Shown: positions 49,101 through 59,150, counted from the stretch's first letter. The stretch is DNA of 64,000 nucleotides from Marinihelvus sp942491555 (GCA_942491555.1 CALOBN010000002.1:495204-559203); one strand, 5' to 3'. Numbers and translations: made by a program. The notes: a model not told the origin generated them from the sequence alone.

Positions 49101-49257
49101 GTGGATAGGAACTATAAATCACCTTTTTCGTCATTCACGCAAGTATCAGGAGCCAATACCTGGCGCCAAATTGGACCTGAACAACGCCTGCATCACCCAA
49201 ACCCCTGCCGCATGGGCACCGGAAAGACGAAAAAGGTTGTTTATGCTTCCTATGCGC
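49073..49257. repeat. 185-bp direct repeat, left copy (contains a MITE-like element)
   Basis: Identical to 55422-55606 except for one base (C at 49250, T in the other copy). Within it 49103-49132 and 49226-49255 form a 30-base imperfect inverted repeat (25 of 30 match), bounding a 153-base unit with no gene. A related end motif (AAAAAGG...TTATRCTTCCT) occurs at 58434-58458. The two copies flank the sigma factor, kinase and secreted-protein genes. Confidence 0.9.
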
Positions 49258-49325
49258 TAAATGGATTTTTAAGCGCCGTTAGCTTTTCGTAAGCCAGCGG
49301 AACGGGCGTTTTTGACAGCGGCGGG

Positions 49326-49889
49326 TCAGTCCGCCTCGCGCAGGTGGCGGCGCACCCAGGCCCGGGCAAAACGCAGCTGGCGCTTGGCTGTGGATTCGGA
49401 CACCTGCAGCGCCTCGCCGATCTCCCGGTAGGTGTGGCCGCCAAAGTAGTGCAGCTCCAGCACCCGCTCCAGTTGCGGATCGTGTTCTGCCAGCGCCGCC
49501 AGCGCCTCGTGCAGGGCCAGAACGTCCGGACTCGTGGACGGCCCCGCCAGCCGGCCTTCCTCGAGGGTGAGTTTGACCAGTCCGCCGCCGCGTTTCTGTG
49601 CGTTCCGGGCCTCGGCGTGGTTGACCAGGATGCGCCGCATCATGCGGGCGGCCAGGGCGTAAAAGTGGGCGCGGTTTTCCACCGCCGGCTTTGAGCCGGC
49701 GAGCTGCAGCCAGGCCTCGTTCAGCACCGCAGTTGCCTGCAGGGTCTGGGCCTGGCCCTCCTGCCGGAAGGCGGACCGGGCCAGCCGGTGCAGGTGCTCG
49801 TAGACCAGGGGCGTAAGGGCCGCCATGGCCTCCTCGTCCCCGTCACTCCAGCGTGACAGCAGCCGGGTGATGTCCTGTTGCTCATTCAC
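49326..49889 (-). CDS. ECF sigma-70 factor (kinase-associated type)
   Basis: 187 residues. Region 2 (about 8-95) contains LVYEHLHRLARSAFR and LQATAVLNEAWLQL; region 4 (about 120-185) has LERVLELHYFGGHTYREIG and the helix-turn-helix VSESTAKRQLRFARAWVRR. The pattern fits the ECF group TIGR02999, which is often next to Ser/Thr kinase genes, as here. There is no anti-sigma factor beside it, so the kinase probably controls it. Located 33 bases downstream of the kinase stop and in the same direction. Confidence 0.92.
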   Translation of the reverse strand: MNEQQDITRLLSRWSDGDEEAMAALTPLVYEHLHRLARSAFRQEGQAQTLQATAVLNEAWLQLAGSKPAVENRAHFYALAARMMRRILVNHAEARNAQKRGGGLVKLTLEEGRLAGPSTSPDVLALHEALAALAEHDPQLERVLELHYFGGHTYREIGEALQVSESTAKRQLRFARAWVRRHLREAD

Positions 49890-49922
49890 CGTCAGGGCGT
49901 CGGGGAGCGTGCCATGGGCGCT

Positions 49923-52622
49923 TCAGCTCCCGGCCGAATCGATGAGCGCGCGCATGTCCGCCGCCTGCTCCGGCCGGCCCATGCGCTCGTACAGGAGCAC
50001 CAGTCGCTCGCGCGTCTCCACCAGGCGCTGGGCGCCGGGCAGCTCCTTTGCCGCGAAGCGCTCGTGGGCGTCGGTGAGCAGGGCTTCGGCTTCGTCCAGT
50101 TCACCGAGCTCAAGCAGGGATCCGCCCAGGTCACTCTTGAGCTCGGATACGAGCCGGTGGTCTTCGTCGAGCGCCTCCCGGCGGATCGCCAGCATCTCCC
50201 GCAGCAGGGGCGCGGCCTCGGCATGGCGGCCGAGTTTCTGGAAAACCTGGGCTTTCCCGGAGGTTGGGAAGGTGCGGTTGAGGTGACGCGGGGGCAGGTT
50301 GACGGCGTCCTGCATGGCCAGGGATTTGTCGAAATTTTCGATGGCTTCCTCCTGGTAGCCGGCCTCTGACAGCATGAAGGCGCGGTTGTTGTAAGCCGCA
50401 CCCAGGCTGGGGTGCATGTCCCAGCCCCGCTCGATGATCCCCACGAAGTTTGCATTCGCCTCCAGCGCTTCCTCCTGGCGGCCGGTGCGCAGGAACAGCT
50501 GGCTGTAGCTGTTCCAGGTCACCGCCAGCTCGTAGTGGTCCGGGCCGAGCAACTCCTCTTGCAGGGCGATGACTTCCGCGTAGAGCGGCTCGGCCTCGCT
50601 GAAGCGGTCCGAATTGCGCATGAGGCCGGCGAGCTGTCGCCTGGCCTTGGCCGCCAGCGGATGGCGCCCGTCGTAGAGCCGGTCGAGCACGGCGAGCACC
50701 TCGCGCAGCATGGGTTCGGCTTCCTCGCGCCGGTCCTGGGTGCGGTAGAAGCCGGCCAGGTTGTAAACCTGCTTCGCACGGCCGACATCGTCACCCGGAT
50801 AGAGCGCTGCAGCGATGTCCAGGGCTTCCAGGTGGTATGCCTCGGCAGCGTCGAAATTGCCGCGTGTTTCTTCCAGGAAAGCCATGGCGGCCACGGCCGC
50901 CAGCACGTCTGCGTGGACCGGACCATAGGCCGCCCGGCGGGCCTTCAGTGCGTCCATGAAGGCGGCCTCGGCGGCGTCATAGTCCCCCTGGTTCTGCGCG
51001 ACGTTTCCAAGGTTGAAGCGGGCCGCGATGGTGTCCGGGTGGGCGGCACCGAGGGTTTGCTCCAGTTCGTCCCGGGCTTCTTCCAGCAGGGTTTCGGCCT
51101 GGCTTTCCTCGCCGAGCGCGTAATACACCTCGCCAAGCACGCGTTTCATGGTGGCGCGCAGCTCCGGCTGGTCGGACAGCTCGTTGTCGATCTGCCGACG
51201 ACCGGCCTCGAGAAGCTGGCGGGCCGTGACGTCCTCGCCGCGGGCGTTGGACGGGTCCGCCTCGGCAAACAGCCCGGTGACGAAGCGCACCACCTCGTCC
51301 GCCTTCTGCTGCTGGAGCAGGGCGGTGTCGCGTTCCTCGGCCAGGCGGTTGACGTGGTAGACGCCGAAAGCCGCGAACCCGGCGGCGACCAGAACGGTGG
51401 CGGCAACCCCGGCCCGGTGCCGGCGCACGAACTTGCGTGCCCGGTAGCCCAGGCTGCCCTGGCGGGCGCGTACCGGCACGCCGGTGAGGTGGCGTTCGAT
51501 GTCCTCGGCGAACTGCTCCGCCGAGGCATAGCGCTCCCCGGGCTCGGGACGGATGGCCATGAGGCAGATCGTATCCAGGTCCCCCCGGAGCAGCTGGCGC
51601 AGGCGGCCGGCGCCAATGGAGCGGGTCTGGCTGAGCTGCTCCAGTGTGGCGGGTCCGGGCACGCCGTGTTCCCCGCTGGCCGGCGCCGTGCGCGTGATGA
51701 TGGCGCTCGGGCGGGGCGCGTTGCCCGACAGCACCTGTTCGCGCAGCTCCGTGGGGGTCTTCATGGACTCGAAAGGGCGGCGGCCCGTGAGCAGCTCGTA
51801 GAGCACCACGCCCAGGCCGTAGACGTCCGTGGCCGTGGTGATGTCCAGGTTCAACAGCTGCTCAGGGGCGGCATAGGCCGGCGTGAGAAGCTGACTGCCG
51901 GTGCGGGTCTTCTCGCTGGCCCCTTCATCGAGGAGCTTGGCAATACCAAAATCCAGGAGCTTCACCTGCCCCTCGGTGTTGACCAGGATGTTCCCGGGCT
52001 TGAGGTCCCGATGCACCACCAGGTTGCGGTGGGCGTAGTGCACGGCCCGGCACACCACCTCGAAAAGGCGCAGGCGTCCGGCGATGGACAGGCGCTGTTG
52101 GTCGCAGTGTTCAGTGATGGGCAGGCCGTCGACGTATTCCATGACGAAATAGGGGCGCCCGTCCGGCGTAAGCCCACCGTCCAGAAGGCCGGCGATGTTG
52201 GGGTGATCCAGGCGGGACAGGATACGGCGCTCATCCTCGAAACGCTGCACCACCCGTGCGCTGTCCATGCCCCGGCGCATGACCTTGACCGCCACCTGCC
52301 GTTCGAAGGCGCCGTCCGCGCGCTCGCCGAGGAACACGGTGCCCATGCCGCCCACGCCAATGCGTCGCAGCAGGCGGTAGGGACCCAGCTCGCTGCCGGC
52401 GAGCTGGCTGTCGAAATCCGGATCGAATTCCTCGCCGAGGGAGCCGGCGGCGGCGCCGGCCAGGGTGCCGTTGGCCGAGTCGTCGGCATCCAGCAGCGCC
52501 AGTACCTCGTCCAGCAGTGCCGGGTCGTCGCCACAGGCGACTTCGAGGAAGGCGCGGCGGTCAGCGGCAGGCCGCTCCAGCGCCTGCTCAAAAAGCGTCT
52601 GCAGTTTTTGCCAGCGTGTCAC
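49923..52622 (-). CDS. Membrane Ser/Thr protein kinase with TPR-like repeats
   Basis: 899 residues from GTG 52622; the frame is open to 52742 but the extra part is not family-like. Cytoplasmic kinase domain: GVGGMG (89-94), VAVKVM with Lys113, VVHRDLKPGNILV (Asp206), LLDFGIA (224-230), AAPEQLL. One membrane helix near residue 410-430 (AGVAATVLVAAGFAAFGVY). The rest is about 12 TPR-type repeats of 42 residues (for example AEAAFMDALKARRAAYGPVH), expected outside the membrane. It likely senses a partner and signals to the downstream ECF factor. Confidence 0.92.
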   Translation of the reverse strand: MTRWQKLQTLFEQALERPAADRRAFLEVACGDDPALLDEVLALLDADDSANGTLAGAAAGSLGEEFDPDFDSQLAGSELGPYRLLRRIGVGGMGTVFLGERADGAFERQVAVKVMRRGMDSARVVQRFEDERRILSRLDHPNIAGLLDGGLTPDGRPYFVMEYVDGLPITEHCDQQRLSIAGRLRLFEVVCRAVHYAHRNLVVHRDLKPGNILVNTEGQVKLLDFGIAKLLDEGASEKTRTGSQLLTPAYAAPEQLLNLDITTATDVYGLGVVLYELLTGRRPFESMKTPTELREQVLSGNAPRPSAIITRTAPASGEHGVPGPATLEQLSQTRSIGAGRLRQLLRGDLDTICLMAIRPEPGERYASAEQFAEDIERHLTGVPVRARQGSLGYRARKFVRRHRAGVAATVLVAAGFAAFGVYHVNRLAEERDTALLQQQKADEVVRFVTGLFAEADPSNARGEDVTARQLLEAGRRQIDNELSDQPELRATMKRVLGEVYYALGEESQAETLLEEARDELEQTLGAAHPDTIAARFNLGNVAQNQGDYDAAEAAFMDALKARRAAYGPVHADVLAAVAAMAFLEETRGNFDAAEAYHLEALDIAAALYPGDDVGRAKQVYNLAGFYRTQDRREEAEPMLREVLAVLDRLYDGRHPLAAKARRQLAGLMRNSDRFSEAEPLYAEVIALQEELLGPDHYELAVTWNSYSQLFLRTGRQEEALEANANFVGIIERGWDMHPSLGAAYNNRAFMLSEAGYQEEAIENFDKSLAMQDAVNLPPRHLNRTFPTSGKAQVFQKLGRHAEAAPLLREMLAIRREALDEDHRLVSELKSDLGGSLLELGELDEAEALLTDAHERFAAKELPGAQRLVETRERLVLLYERMGRPEQAADMRALIDSAGS

Positions 52623-52801
52623 TTCTCCCCCATCACCCGGTTGATCCCACCATGCACCACCAGTGTAGCCTGATCGGGCGCAAACGGCAGCACGGGTGCA
52701 TAAATTGGTCTGAAGAGGGCCACGGGAGTTTGCAACACGCAAAAACGCCGGCCCCGGACCGTCCCCCGTGGAACGGTCGCGGAGCCGGCGGGATGGGCCG
52801 C

Positions 52802-55240
52802 TCAGTCCACCAGGTGGACGCGTTTGTTGAAGTTGCCCTTGTGGCCCGCGTCGGCCTCGCCCTCGATCTTAATGCTGTCGTAGAAGCTCGAATACTCCAT
52901 GACGAACTCTTCCCTGCGTTTGTTGGGCTGGGTCCAGGCGGCGTTCTCGAACACGTCCAGGTCCTGGGCCAGCAGGTCGGCGCCGCGGCCTTCACGGAAG
53001 CCAATGATCGTGCGCCTGTCGCTGCCGCCGATACCCGGGCGGTTGAAACTCAGGGTCAGGGACGAGATCCACAGCTCGCTCTCGAAGATCCCGGCGCATG
53101 AACCGAGCCCGTCCTGTTCCAGCAGCTCGGTCTCGATGCGCAGCGTCATGTGCAGCGGCACGGACACCGAGCCGGTGGCGTTGCGCCAGACCTCGTCGTT
53201 TTCCTGCGTGCCGGACACCGTGAAGCGGCTTACGTAGTTACCGTCCAGGTCGAAGAAGGCGATGCGGGTGCGGTGCGTGCAGTCCTTGTCGGGCACGTTG
53301 TAGCGGTAGCGCAGGTTGTAGGAGGCGGTCACGCGCTGGTTGTTCTCGCGGCAGCTGTCGGACGCGCGCGGGCCGGAGTAGCCAATGTAATAGCTGGCGC
53401 CGATCGACCCGGACTCCATCAAGTCCAAAGCCTTCGCCTGGCAGTGCTCCGAGCCCCAGAACCAGGGCTGGAAGGTGACATTGCCCTTGTCGCACTCGGA
53501 GGAATCCCAGGCGATCTTGTCGCCGGTGGCGCAGTAGGGGAACCAGTCGGCCCGCGCGCCCTGGCCATCGCGCCAGCGGTTTCCGGCGAGGCCGTCCGTA
53601 TAGAGGCCGCCGTAGTTGTTGTGGTGGTCTATGCGCTGCTTGAAGGGATTGGCGCCGTTGGTGCGGTCCTCGCGGATCCACCCCGGAAACTCCCAGCGCT
53701 CGGGCACTCCGAGGCCGTTGAAGCCGTCACCGGTGTAGACGGCGACCTCGTCGTTGCGGAAGGTAATGCCCACCAGGTTGTTTGACAGCTTTTCGATATA
53801 GCCCAGCCGGCCAAGCCGGCCAGGCCGGATGTCGGACCGCGAATCGATATCCACTCTGGTGCGGCCGGGCTGGGCGAAGGCGTAGAAGTCCACCTCCCGG
53901 AACTCCGGCTCGTCCGCGACAAGGGCGACGGCGTGGGAGCCCTTGCTGTGGCCGTAAACGCGGATATCGGTGGCGCCGTTGCGGCGCAGGCCCCGCAGCA
54001 GGTGCATGAGGGACTGGCGTGCGTCGATGACGCCCTGGTCGTACTTGGCGCCGTCCAGGTCCTGCAGGTCGTTGTCCGCCTCGCGGGCGTCCTCGTATTG
54101 CAGGGACACGTGCCCTCGATCATTGTCGCTGTTGAAGATGTGGTTGAACTGCTTCCAGGCGCCGAACTCCGCGTTGGTGCCGGGGACGAACACGTCCACG
54201 CTGGCCGCGCAGCCCAGGGGCAGTGCCACGCGCAGCTGCTCCGCGATGCAGGCCTCGACTTCCGCGTCGCTATCGCGGCTGGTGCACACGTTCGGATTGT
54301 CCTTATCCAGCTCGTCCTGGCTGAGGTTCGCGATCACCGCGCCCAAGTGGTCGCAGGCCTGGGTTCCGACCCTGCCGGTGGCACCAAAGGCCTCGCCGTC
54401 GGAAAGCCGGAACAGGTTGAGATTGCGCCGGAAGTCACCGAATGGCGGCTGCTGGTAGACCAGGTCCAGTTCGGCCCGGTCGAAGCCCTCCTCGGGCTGG
54501 CGCGTGAAGTCACGGTCCAGGTTCAGGCTGCCGGCCGGGGTGGGCTCAACGGGGAAGGTCGGGCACTGGCGGCAGTAGCCGAGAAACTGGTTCAGGGGAA
54601 TGCTCAGCGCGTCTTCCGGCGCCGAACCCAGCGCCCAGCGGGGCTGACCGTCAGCGTCATAGTAGTACACGAGAGCCGTGACAGTGTTATCCATGTGCGC
54701 CATGGTGAAGCCATAGCCCGAGTTGCCAATGCCGCCGTACCAGATGCCGCCATAGTAGGGGTCGGTGCCCGGTTCGGCCCCGAAGTCCAGCAGTTCCGTA
54801 CACCAGCTGCCCGTGTCTGCGCCGATGCGCCAGGTGAATTCGGACGGCTGGCGGGCATCGCCGCGAAACACGCCGTCGTTGCAGGCCGGGGCTGCAAGGC
54901 CCTGGGTGAAATCCAGCATGAATTCGCCATCGAAGTCAGGGTCGGCGACAGCCTGCGGATTGCCGGCCGTGTCGTAGGTGAAGCGCAGGAAATCCCCCTG
55001 CAGCACGCCATCACGCATGTCGGCGGTACCCAGGTACCACTCCGGGTCCCCGCGTCGATCATAGGTGTAAAAGTAAAGAACCCAAAGGTCTCCAGCCTTG
55101 TGCAGCTCAAAGCCGTGGCCGTCGCGGCTGCGGTCATAACCCAGGCCGAGCATGACGTCCTCGGCGATAGCGGTGGTGGTGAGCCAGGGGCCCACGAGCA
55201 CCGTCATTGTCATCAGTAGCATTCTGCAAAATCGATTCAT
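52802..55240 (-). CDS. Large secreted protein with lipase-like domain
   Basis: 812 residues with a signal peptide (ending TTTAIA). Residues 30-115 and 165-235 are two copies of a beta-rich domain with the pattern LGYDRSRDGHGFEL ... YFYTYDRRGDPEWYLG and GNSGYGFTM ... YYYDADGQPRWALG. A central alpha/beta hydrolase-like region has YGHSKGSHAVALVAD (about 430-444) with the GxSxG-type elbow. The C-terminal 170 residues are beta-rich. Enzyme activity is inferred from the elbow only. Probably cotranscribed with kinase and sigma factor, or their target. Confidence 0.75.
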   Translation of the reverse strand: MNRFCRMLLMTMTVLVGPWLTTTAIAEDVMLGLGYDRSRDGHGFELHKAGDLWVLYFYTYDRRGDPEWYLGTADMRDGVLQGDFLRFTYDTAGNPQAVADPDFDGEFMLDFTQGLAAPACNDGVFRGDARQPSEFTWRIGADTGSWCTELLDFGAEPGTDPYYGGIWYGGIGNSGYGFTMAHMDNTVTALVYYYDADGQPRWALGSAPEDALSIPLNQFLGYCRQCPTFPVEPTPAGSLNLDRDFTRQPEEGFDRAELDLVYQQPPFGDFRRNLNLFRLSDGEAFGATGRVGTQACDHLGAVIANLSQDELDKDNPNVCTSRDSDAEVEACIAEQLRVALPLGCAASVDVFVPGTNAEFGAWKQFNHIFNSDNDRGHVSLQYEDAREADNDLQDLDGAKYDQGVIDARQSLMHLLRGLRRNGATDIRVYGHSKGSHAVALVADEPEFREVDFYAFAQPGRTRVDIDSRSDIRPGRLGRLGYIEKLSNNLVGITFRNDEVAVYTGDGFNGLGVPERWEFPGWIREDRTNGANPFKQRIDHHNNYGGLYTDGLAGNRWRDGQGARADWFPYCATGDKIAWDSSECDKGNVTFQPWFWGSEHCQAKALDLMESGSIGASYYIGYSGPRASDSCRENNQRVTASYNLRYRYNVPDKDCTHRTRIAFFDLDGNYVSRFTVSGTQENDEVWRNATGSVSVPLHMTLRIETELLEQDGLGSCAGIFESELWISSLTLSFNRPGIGGSDRRTIIGFREGRGADLLAQDLDVFENAAWTQPNKRREEFVMEYSSFYDSIKIEGEADAGHKGNFNKRVHLVD

Positions 55241-55421
55241 GTCCTAACTCCCTTGGCATCATCCGGCGCGAACGCACACGCCCTTGAGGATGAATGCAGG
55301 AAAGCAGACTGAATCGGGTCAGGCAGGGGAGCTAGTGCCGTCCAGGGTTGATTGCGAGCCGCTGCTCTGGACAGGCGCGGTTTCGGGAGGGGTGGTGGGC
55401 TCGAAGGGCTTGCGAAGCCAC

Positions 55422-55606
55422 GGCGGTCTGCCGACCTTTCCTGATCCCAGTGGATAGGAACTATAAATCACCTTTTTCGTCATTCACGCAAGTATCAGGA
55501 GCCAATACCTGGCGCCAAATTGGACCTGAACAACGCCTGCATCACCCAAACCCCTGCCGCATGGGCACCGGAAAGACGAAAAAGGTTGTTTATGCTTTCT
55601 ATGCGC
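55422..55606. repeat. 185-bp direct repeat, right copy
   Basis: Same orientation as 49073-49257, one mismatch in 185 bases; the copies are 6349 bases apart. Begins with the end of the RAYT C-terminal codons (GGCGGTCTGCCGACCTTTCC). The bases 55241-55421, between the secreted-protein start and this repeat, hold no gene. Everything downstream to the window end is rich in frameshifts. Confidence 0.9.
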
Positions 55607-55672
55607 GTTACCGAACCCTGGACGCGAACCTGAGGCTGCGATGCCGCTTCCCGGCCGGGTGGCGGATAAAAC

Positions 55673-56437
55673 TCAGTATTTCCAGCCCAGACCGGTGATG
55701 ATGCCGTAGTCGCTTTTCTCTGCGCCAACCTCTACCGGCTCGTTGTCGTAAGTGGCGTAAAACTCCATGGTCCAGAACAGGTCTTTGACGAGCTCGAGAC
55801 GGAACGTCGAACGGAGGTTTGCACGGACCCGGCCCCAATCGGTCAGACCCGGGAACACGGTCAGCGTGGTATCCAGGACCCGCTCCGGTCGCGCATAGCT
55901 GAAGTAACGATAGCGGCTTCCGAGCACTCCCTCGATGGCCTCCGTGGTCGCGCCGATCAGGGGCGTTTCCTGGGTTACGATGGCGCCGATTTCACCTAAA
56001 AACCAGGTGCGGTTGGACTTAATAAAATATTTTCCGTAGCTGCCACCAGCGGAAACACGATAATCCAGGCCAATGGCCTCGTTCTTGTCGTAGCTGATAT
56101 TCACACTTCGAAAGCGACGATTTCCAAGCAGCTTCTGCAGGTTGGCACGAATTTCTTGGCGGTTCTGGTCATCGCCATCAGCCTGGGAAGTGACATTGCT
56201 GCGGAAGGAGCCCTCAACGACGCGGTCTTCCTCCAGGTAAAGGGCGTCCGCCGCGATATTGACGTTCGTGATATCAGTGGATTTCTGCTAATCGAACCCT
56301 ATGGAAAAGCTCAGGTCGAGTTTGTCCATAATCGTTGCCTGCACCGGCCAGACCGACACCACTTCCCGGGCGGAGACCAGCTGCGGACCGTCCGCCGTAA
56401 TGACCTCCACGTAGTCCCCTTCCGCCGGTTTGCGCAG
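55673..56437 (-). pseudogene. DUF481-family outer-membrane protein, broken
   Basis: The C-terminal 143 codons read intact from GTG 56104 (ISYDKNEAIGLDYRVSAGGS ... YGIITGLGWKY), a beta-barrel of the DUF481/YdiY type. In the same frame the similarity continues upstream: NIAADALYLEEDRVVEGSF, then an in-frame TAG (about 56289) right after DLSFSIGFD, then KPAEGDYVEVITADGPQLVS up to about 56437, where AsmA-like sequence on the other strand begins. So the gene has a nonsense codon and no start. An insertion plus a deletion (GATTAGCAG for GATAGCCAG) could also explain the stop. Confidence 0.7.
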
Positions 56438-56439
56438 CT

Positions 56440-58181
56440 TGCAGCGACGCGCGCATCAGCGTTTCCTGCTCATGCCGCTGCTGCAGAAGCAACTCGTGGT
56501 AAATGGCCTGATGCTCGACGGGGGCGACCTGGAGAACCTCGATGAGGCCAGCGGTACCCATTACGGCCTGCGGGCGCTGACGGTCAAGACGGGTGCGCTG
56601 AAAATGGGCGAAACCGGCCCGTCCGAACCTGTCCAGCTGGACCTGTCCACGACGCTCGAAGACCTTGTGGCAGGGACGACCACGCAAATCGACCTCACGA
56701 CTCTGGTAACCATTGATGTGCGTTCGCAGGTCTACACGCTCGATGACCTCTCACTGATCGCGAACCGGGAACAGGCTGGCGCACCCATCAGGCTGGAGAG
56801 CCCGAAGCTGATGGCCAACCTCGCCGAACAGACCGCCGTGATGGATTCGTTCTCCCTGAACGTCGGTGAGCTGAAGGTCACCGGCAAGCTGCAACTGCGT
56901 GACCCGCTGGGCGAACCGTCCTTCAACGCCGCTATCGAGGCACCCGCCTTTTCACCCTCGAGCCTTCATGGCGGACCTGGGTATGGATCCGGTCGACACC
57001 ATGGATTCCAATGTTCTGGCCAGTGCGACGCTGGCGGCGCAGCTCGAGGGCAATACCAATCGAGCGGTCCTGCGCGACCTTCGATTGGACCTCGACGACA
57101 GTCGCATCGACGGACAAGTGACCATTGACAACTTCTCTGCACTGGCCATCCGCTTCGATGTGAACATCGATGCCATCGACCTGATCGCTACATGCTGCCG
57201 GCGGAAGAAGCGGTGCCGGGCGAAGATCAGCCTGTCGTCATTCCGGCAGCTGACCCCGGCGCACAGGACATCCAGGTGACGCTGCGCGTCGGCCAGCTGA
57301 CCAGCGATGGGCCTGGCCTGGAGTGACGCCGAGGTGGGCATTGATGCAAAGAATGGCCAGACTCGCGTGCATCCCCTGACCGCCGGCTTTTTCGGCGGGC
57401 GCTACAACGGCGATATCCGTCTCGACCACGGGGATGTCCTGAAGATCAGTTTCGACGAAAAGGTCGAGTCCGTCCTGCTTGAGCAGATGGCGGGCGAGCG
57501 CTCGGCTACTGGACGTGTCCGGCGTAGCGCTGGGCCAGTTCAAGGCCGAGGGCAGCGGTTTTACGGCGGATCAGATCATAGAGACTCTGCAAGGCAGCCT
57601 GGTGCTGGGCCTCGAGGAAGGTGCCCTGGAAGGTATCGACATCTGGTACGAGATCCGCAAAGCCCCCGCCGTGATCAAGGGCATGCCCGCACCGAGGGCG
57701 ACCAGGGGCGCACCGTGTTCTCGACACTGCAGCTCGACGCCGCGCTGGCGGGACGGTTTGATCCGCACCATGCAGCTGCCTGACGGGTCAGCTGCCGTTT
57801 CTGAACCTTGACGGTAACGGTCTGATCAACATGCGGGATCTCTCGATCGATCTCAACTTGACGGCCGCAGTGAGAAGCGTGCCCGAGCTGGAGACCGATC
57901 CCCTGGCGGCTGATCTTCAGGGTCGTCGCATTCCTCTGCGAATCACGGAGTGACCTGACCGCTCCGGAGGTCGCCGTCGACCTCGAGAGCCTCTGGAGGG
58001 AGAGGCGACCAATCTGTTGATCGATCGCTTGGGACTCAATGCGGAACCGGAAGCCGGCGAACCCTCCAAGGAGGATGAGCGCACCGATGCTGCCAGGGGC
58101 CTTCTCAAGGGCTTGCTGGGTGGCAGCGATGATGACCGGGATGAAGACAGCGGCGATCGGCAACGACTAGTTGCAGCGTGA
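56440..58181 (+). pseudogene. AsmA-family protein, several frameshifts
   Basis: Coherent AsmA-like sequence continues through different frames: VVNGLMLDGGDLENLD and SFSLNVGELKVTGKLQLRD up to 56950; then FMADLGMDPVDTMDSN and DDSRIDGQVTIDNFSALAIR; then MLPAEEAVPGEDQPVV; then DAEVGIDAKNGQTRVHPL and GFFGGRYNGDIRLDH; then DVSGVALGQFKAEGSGFTAD with SLVLGLEEGALEGIDIWYEI; then NLDGNGLINMRDLSIDLNL; and finally KGLLGGSDDDRDEDSG before the stop. At least six frame changes are needed. The start is missing at the junction with the DUF481 remnant. The protein would have been a large inner-membrane-anchored envelope protein. Confidence 0.72.
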
Positions 58182-58251
58182 GGTTTTAATCGAACAGGCC
58201 AGCATTTGTTGCCAGCATAAAAACATCTAAATATTCCCGATGTCCTTGAGC

Positions 58252-58465
58252 TCAAGATGTCCGATGCAACCCCTCAAGCGGGTATTCGCCAACGATACCG
58301 AGACCTGTCGACTGTGGGGGCAACTGCGGGTGATTGCTTGTGCTCGAGGAGCCTGCCCTGATCGCGAAGATTCTGGGGCATATTCGGGCGCGCCATTCGT
58401 CAATTCCGCCTTTCCAATTCTTGGGCGATAGTTCAAAAAGGCAGCTTATACTTCCTGTTCGCTGA
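58252..58465 (+). pseudogene. IS91-family transposase C-terminal remnant
   Basis: QPLKRVFANDTETCRLWGQL followed by RVIA in one frame, then after one base shift LEEPALIAKILGHIRARHSS to a stop at 58463. This matches the C-terminus of IS91-type transposases (LKRVFxIDIExC..CGGxLxxIAxIEEPxxIxKIL). The end (58387-58466) is repeated in diverged form at 48081-48158. No intact transposase is in the window. Confidence 0.7.
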
Positions 58466-58542
58466 GCGCTTTGCTAGGCTTCCATCAACAGCAACATCGA
58501 AGAAGGCAGAACGATGATCAGCAAGCGGGATGGGTGCCGGGA

Positions 58543-59150
58543 ATGCTGTTGCTCGCGGGCTTGGCGTGGCCGACGGTTTTCGCCGCCGGGGTAAAGATAC
58601 CCTCGACCTTGTAGCGTCTTCACCGTGAGCATCGAACGCTGGACCTACGAACAGGAGATGAGCGCCCGGATCATTCGCGAGGCCTACGAGGTGCCCTACA
58701 GCGACGACCCCGCGGACTGTGACAAGCTGCGCTGCTGGGTGGAAGATCGTGGCTGGTCCAAGTTCGCCTTCCCGTACTGCGCACGCATGGGCGACATCAA
58801 GGCCTGGAGCCCGTCCGAGATTTTCGACCGGAGCACCTCCGGGGACTCGGCTACGGCACCTTCCCAAAGTGCCCGCACGGTCTCGCGGAAGCAGCTCGAG
58901 GAGAATATCTTCGGGCTCTCGGGCAACGACCAGTTCAACAAGGAGTTCGTCGATCTGGTCTTCAACGGCGAGCGGCCGCCGCGATACTTCCCGAGCGAAG
59001 GAGGAAATCGCCGGATACTGGTCGCTGTCGGAGGCGCTCGAGACCCTCGAGCCGGATGCGACCTGCGAGGACATCAACTACCATGTCGAAGGGATTGTCA
59101 CGGGCCCGCTACGAGGAGATTTGGTACGATTGAGCTCTTTCCCAGCGTGA
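58543..59150 (+). pseudogene. Secreted protein of unknown function, frameshifted
   Basis: Begins with a signal-peptide-like MLLLAGLAWPTVFAAG at 58543, shifts frame near 58615 to SIERWTYEQEMSARIIREAY, WVEDRGWSKFAFPYCARMGD and NDQFNKEFVDLVFNGERPPR, and shifts again near 58998 to EEIAGYWSLSEALETLEPDA before a stop at 59150. Sequence quality at the protein level is good between shifts. No family recognised. Confidence 0.55.

Noticed and set aside
49101..49292. Short plus-strand frame over the direct repeat, encoding a 63-residue peptide
   Set aside because: Lies wholly in the 185-bp repeat and the following spacer; the second repeat copy carries on into different sequence, so it is not a conserved gene.
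50412..52673. 753-codon plus-strand frame opposite the kinase gene
   Set aside because: It is the antisense of a well-supported kinase with all catalytic motifs; long opposite frames are common in high-GC genes and the translation matches no recognisable domain.
53933..55219. 428-codon plus-strand frame opposite the large secreted protein
   Set aside because: Val/Gly/Ala-rich antisense frame; the minus-strand gene has a signal peptide, repeated domains and a nucleophile elbow.
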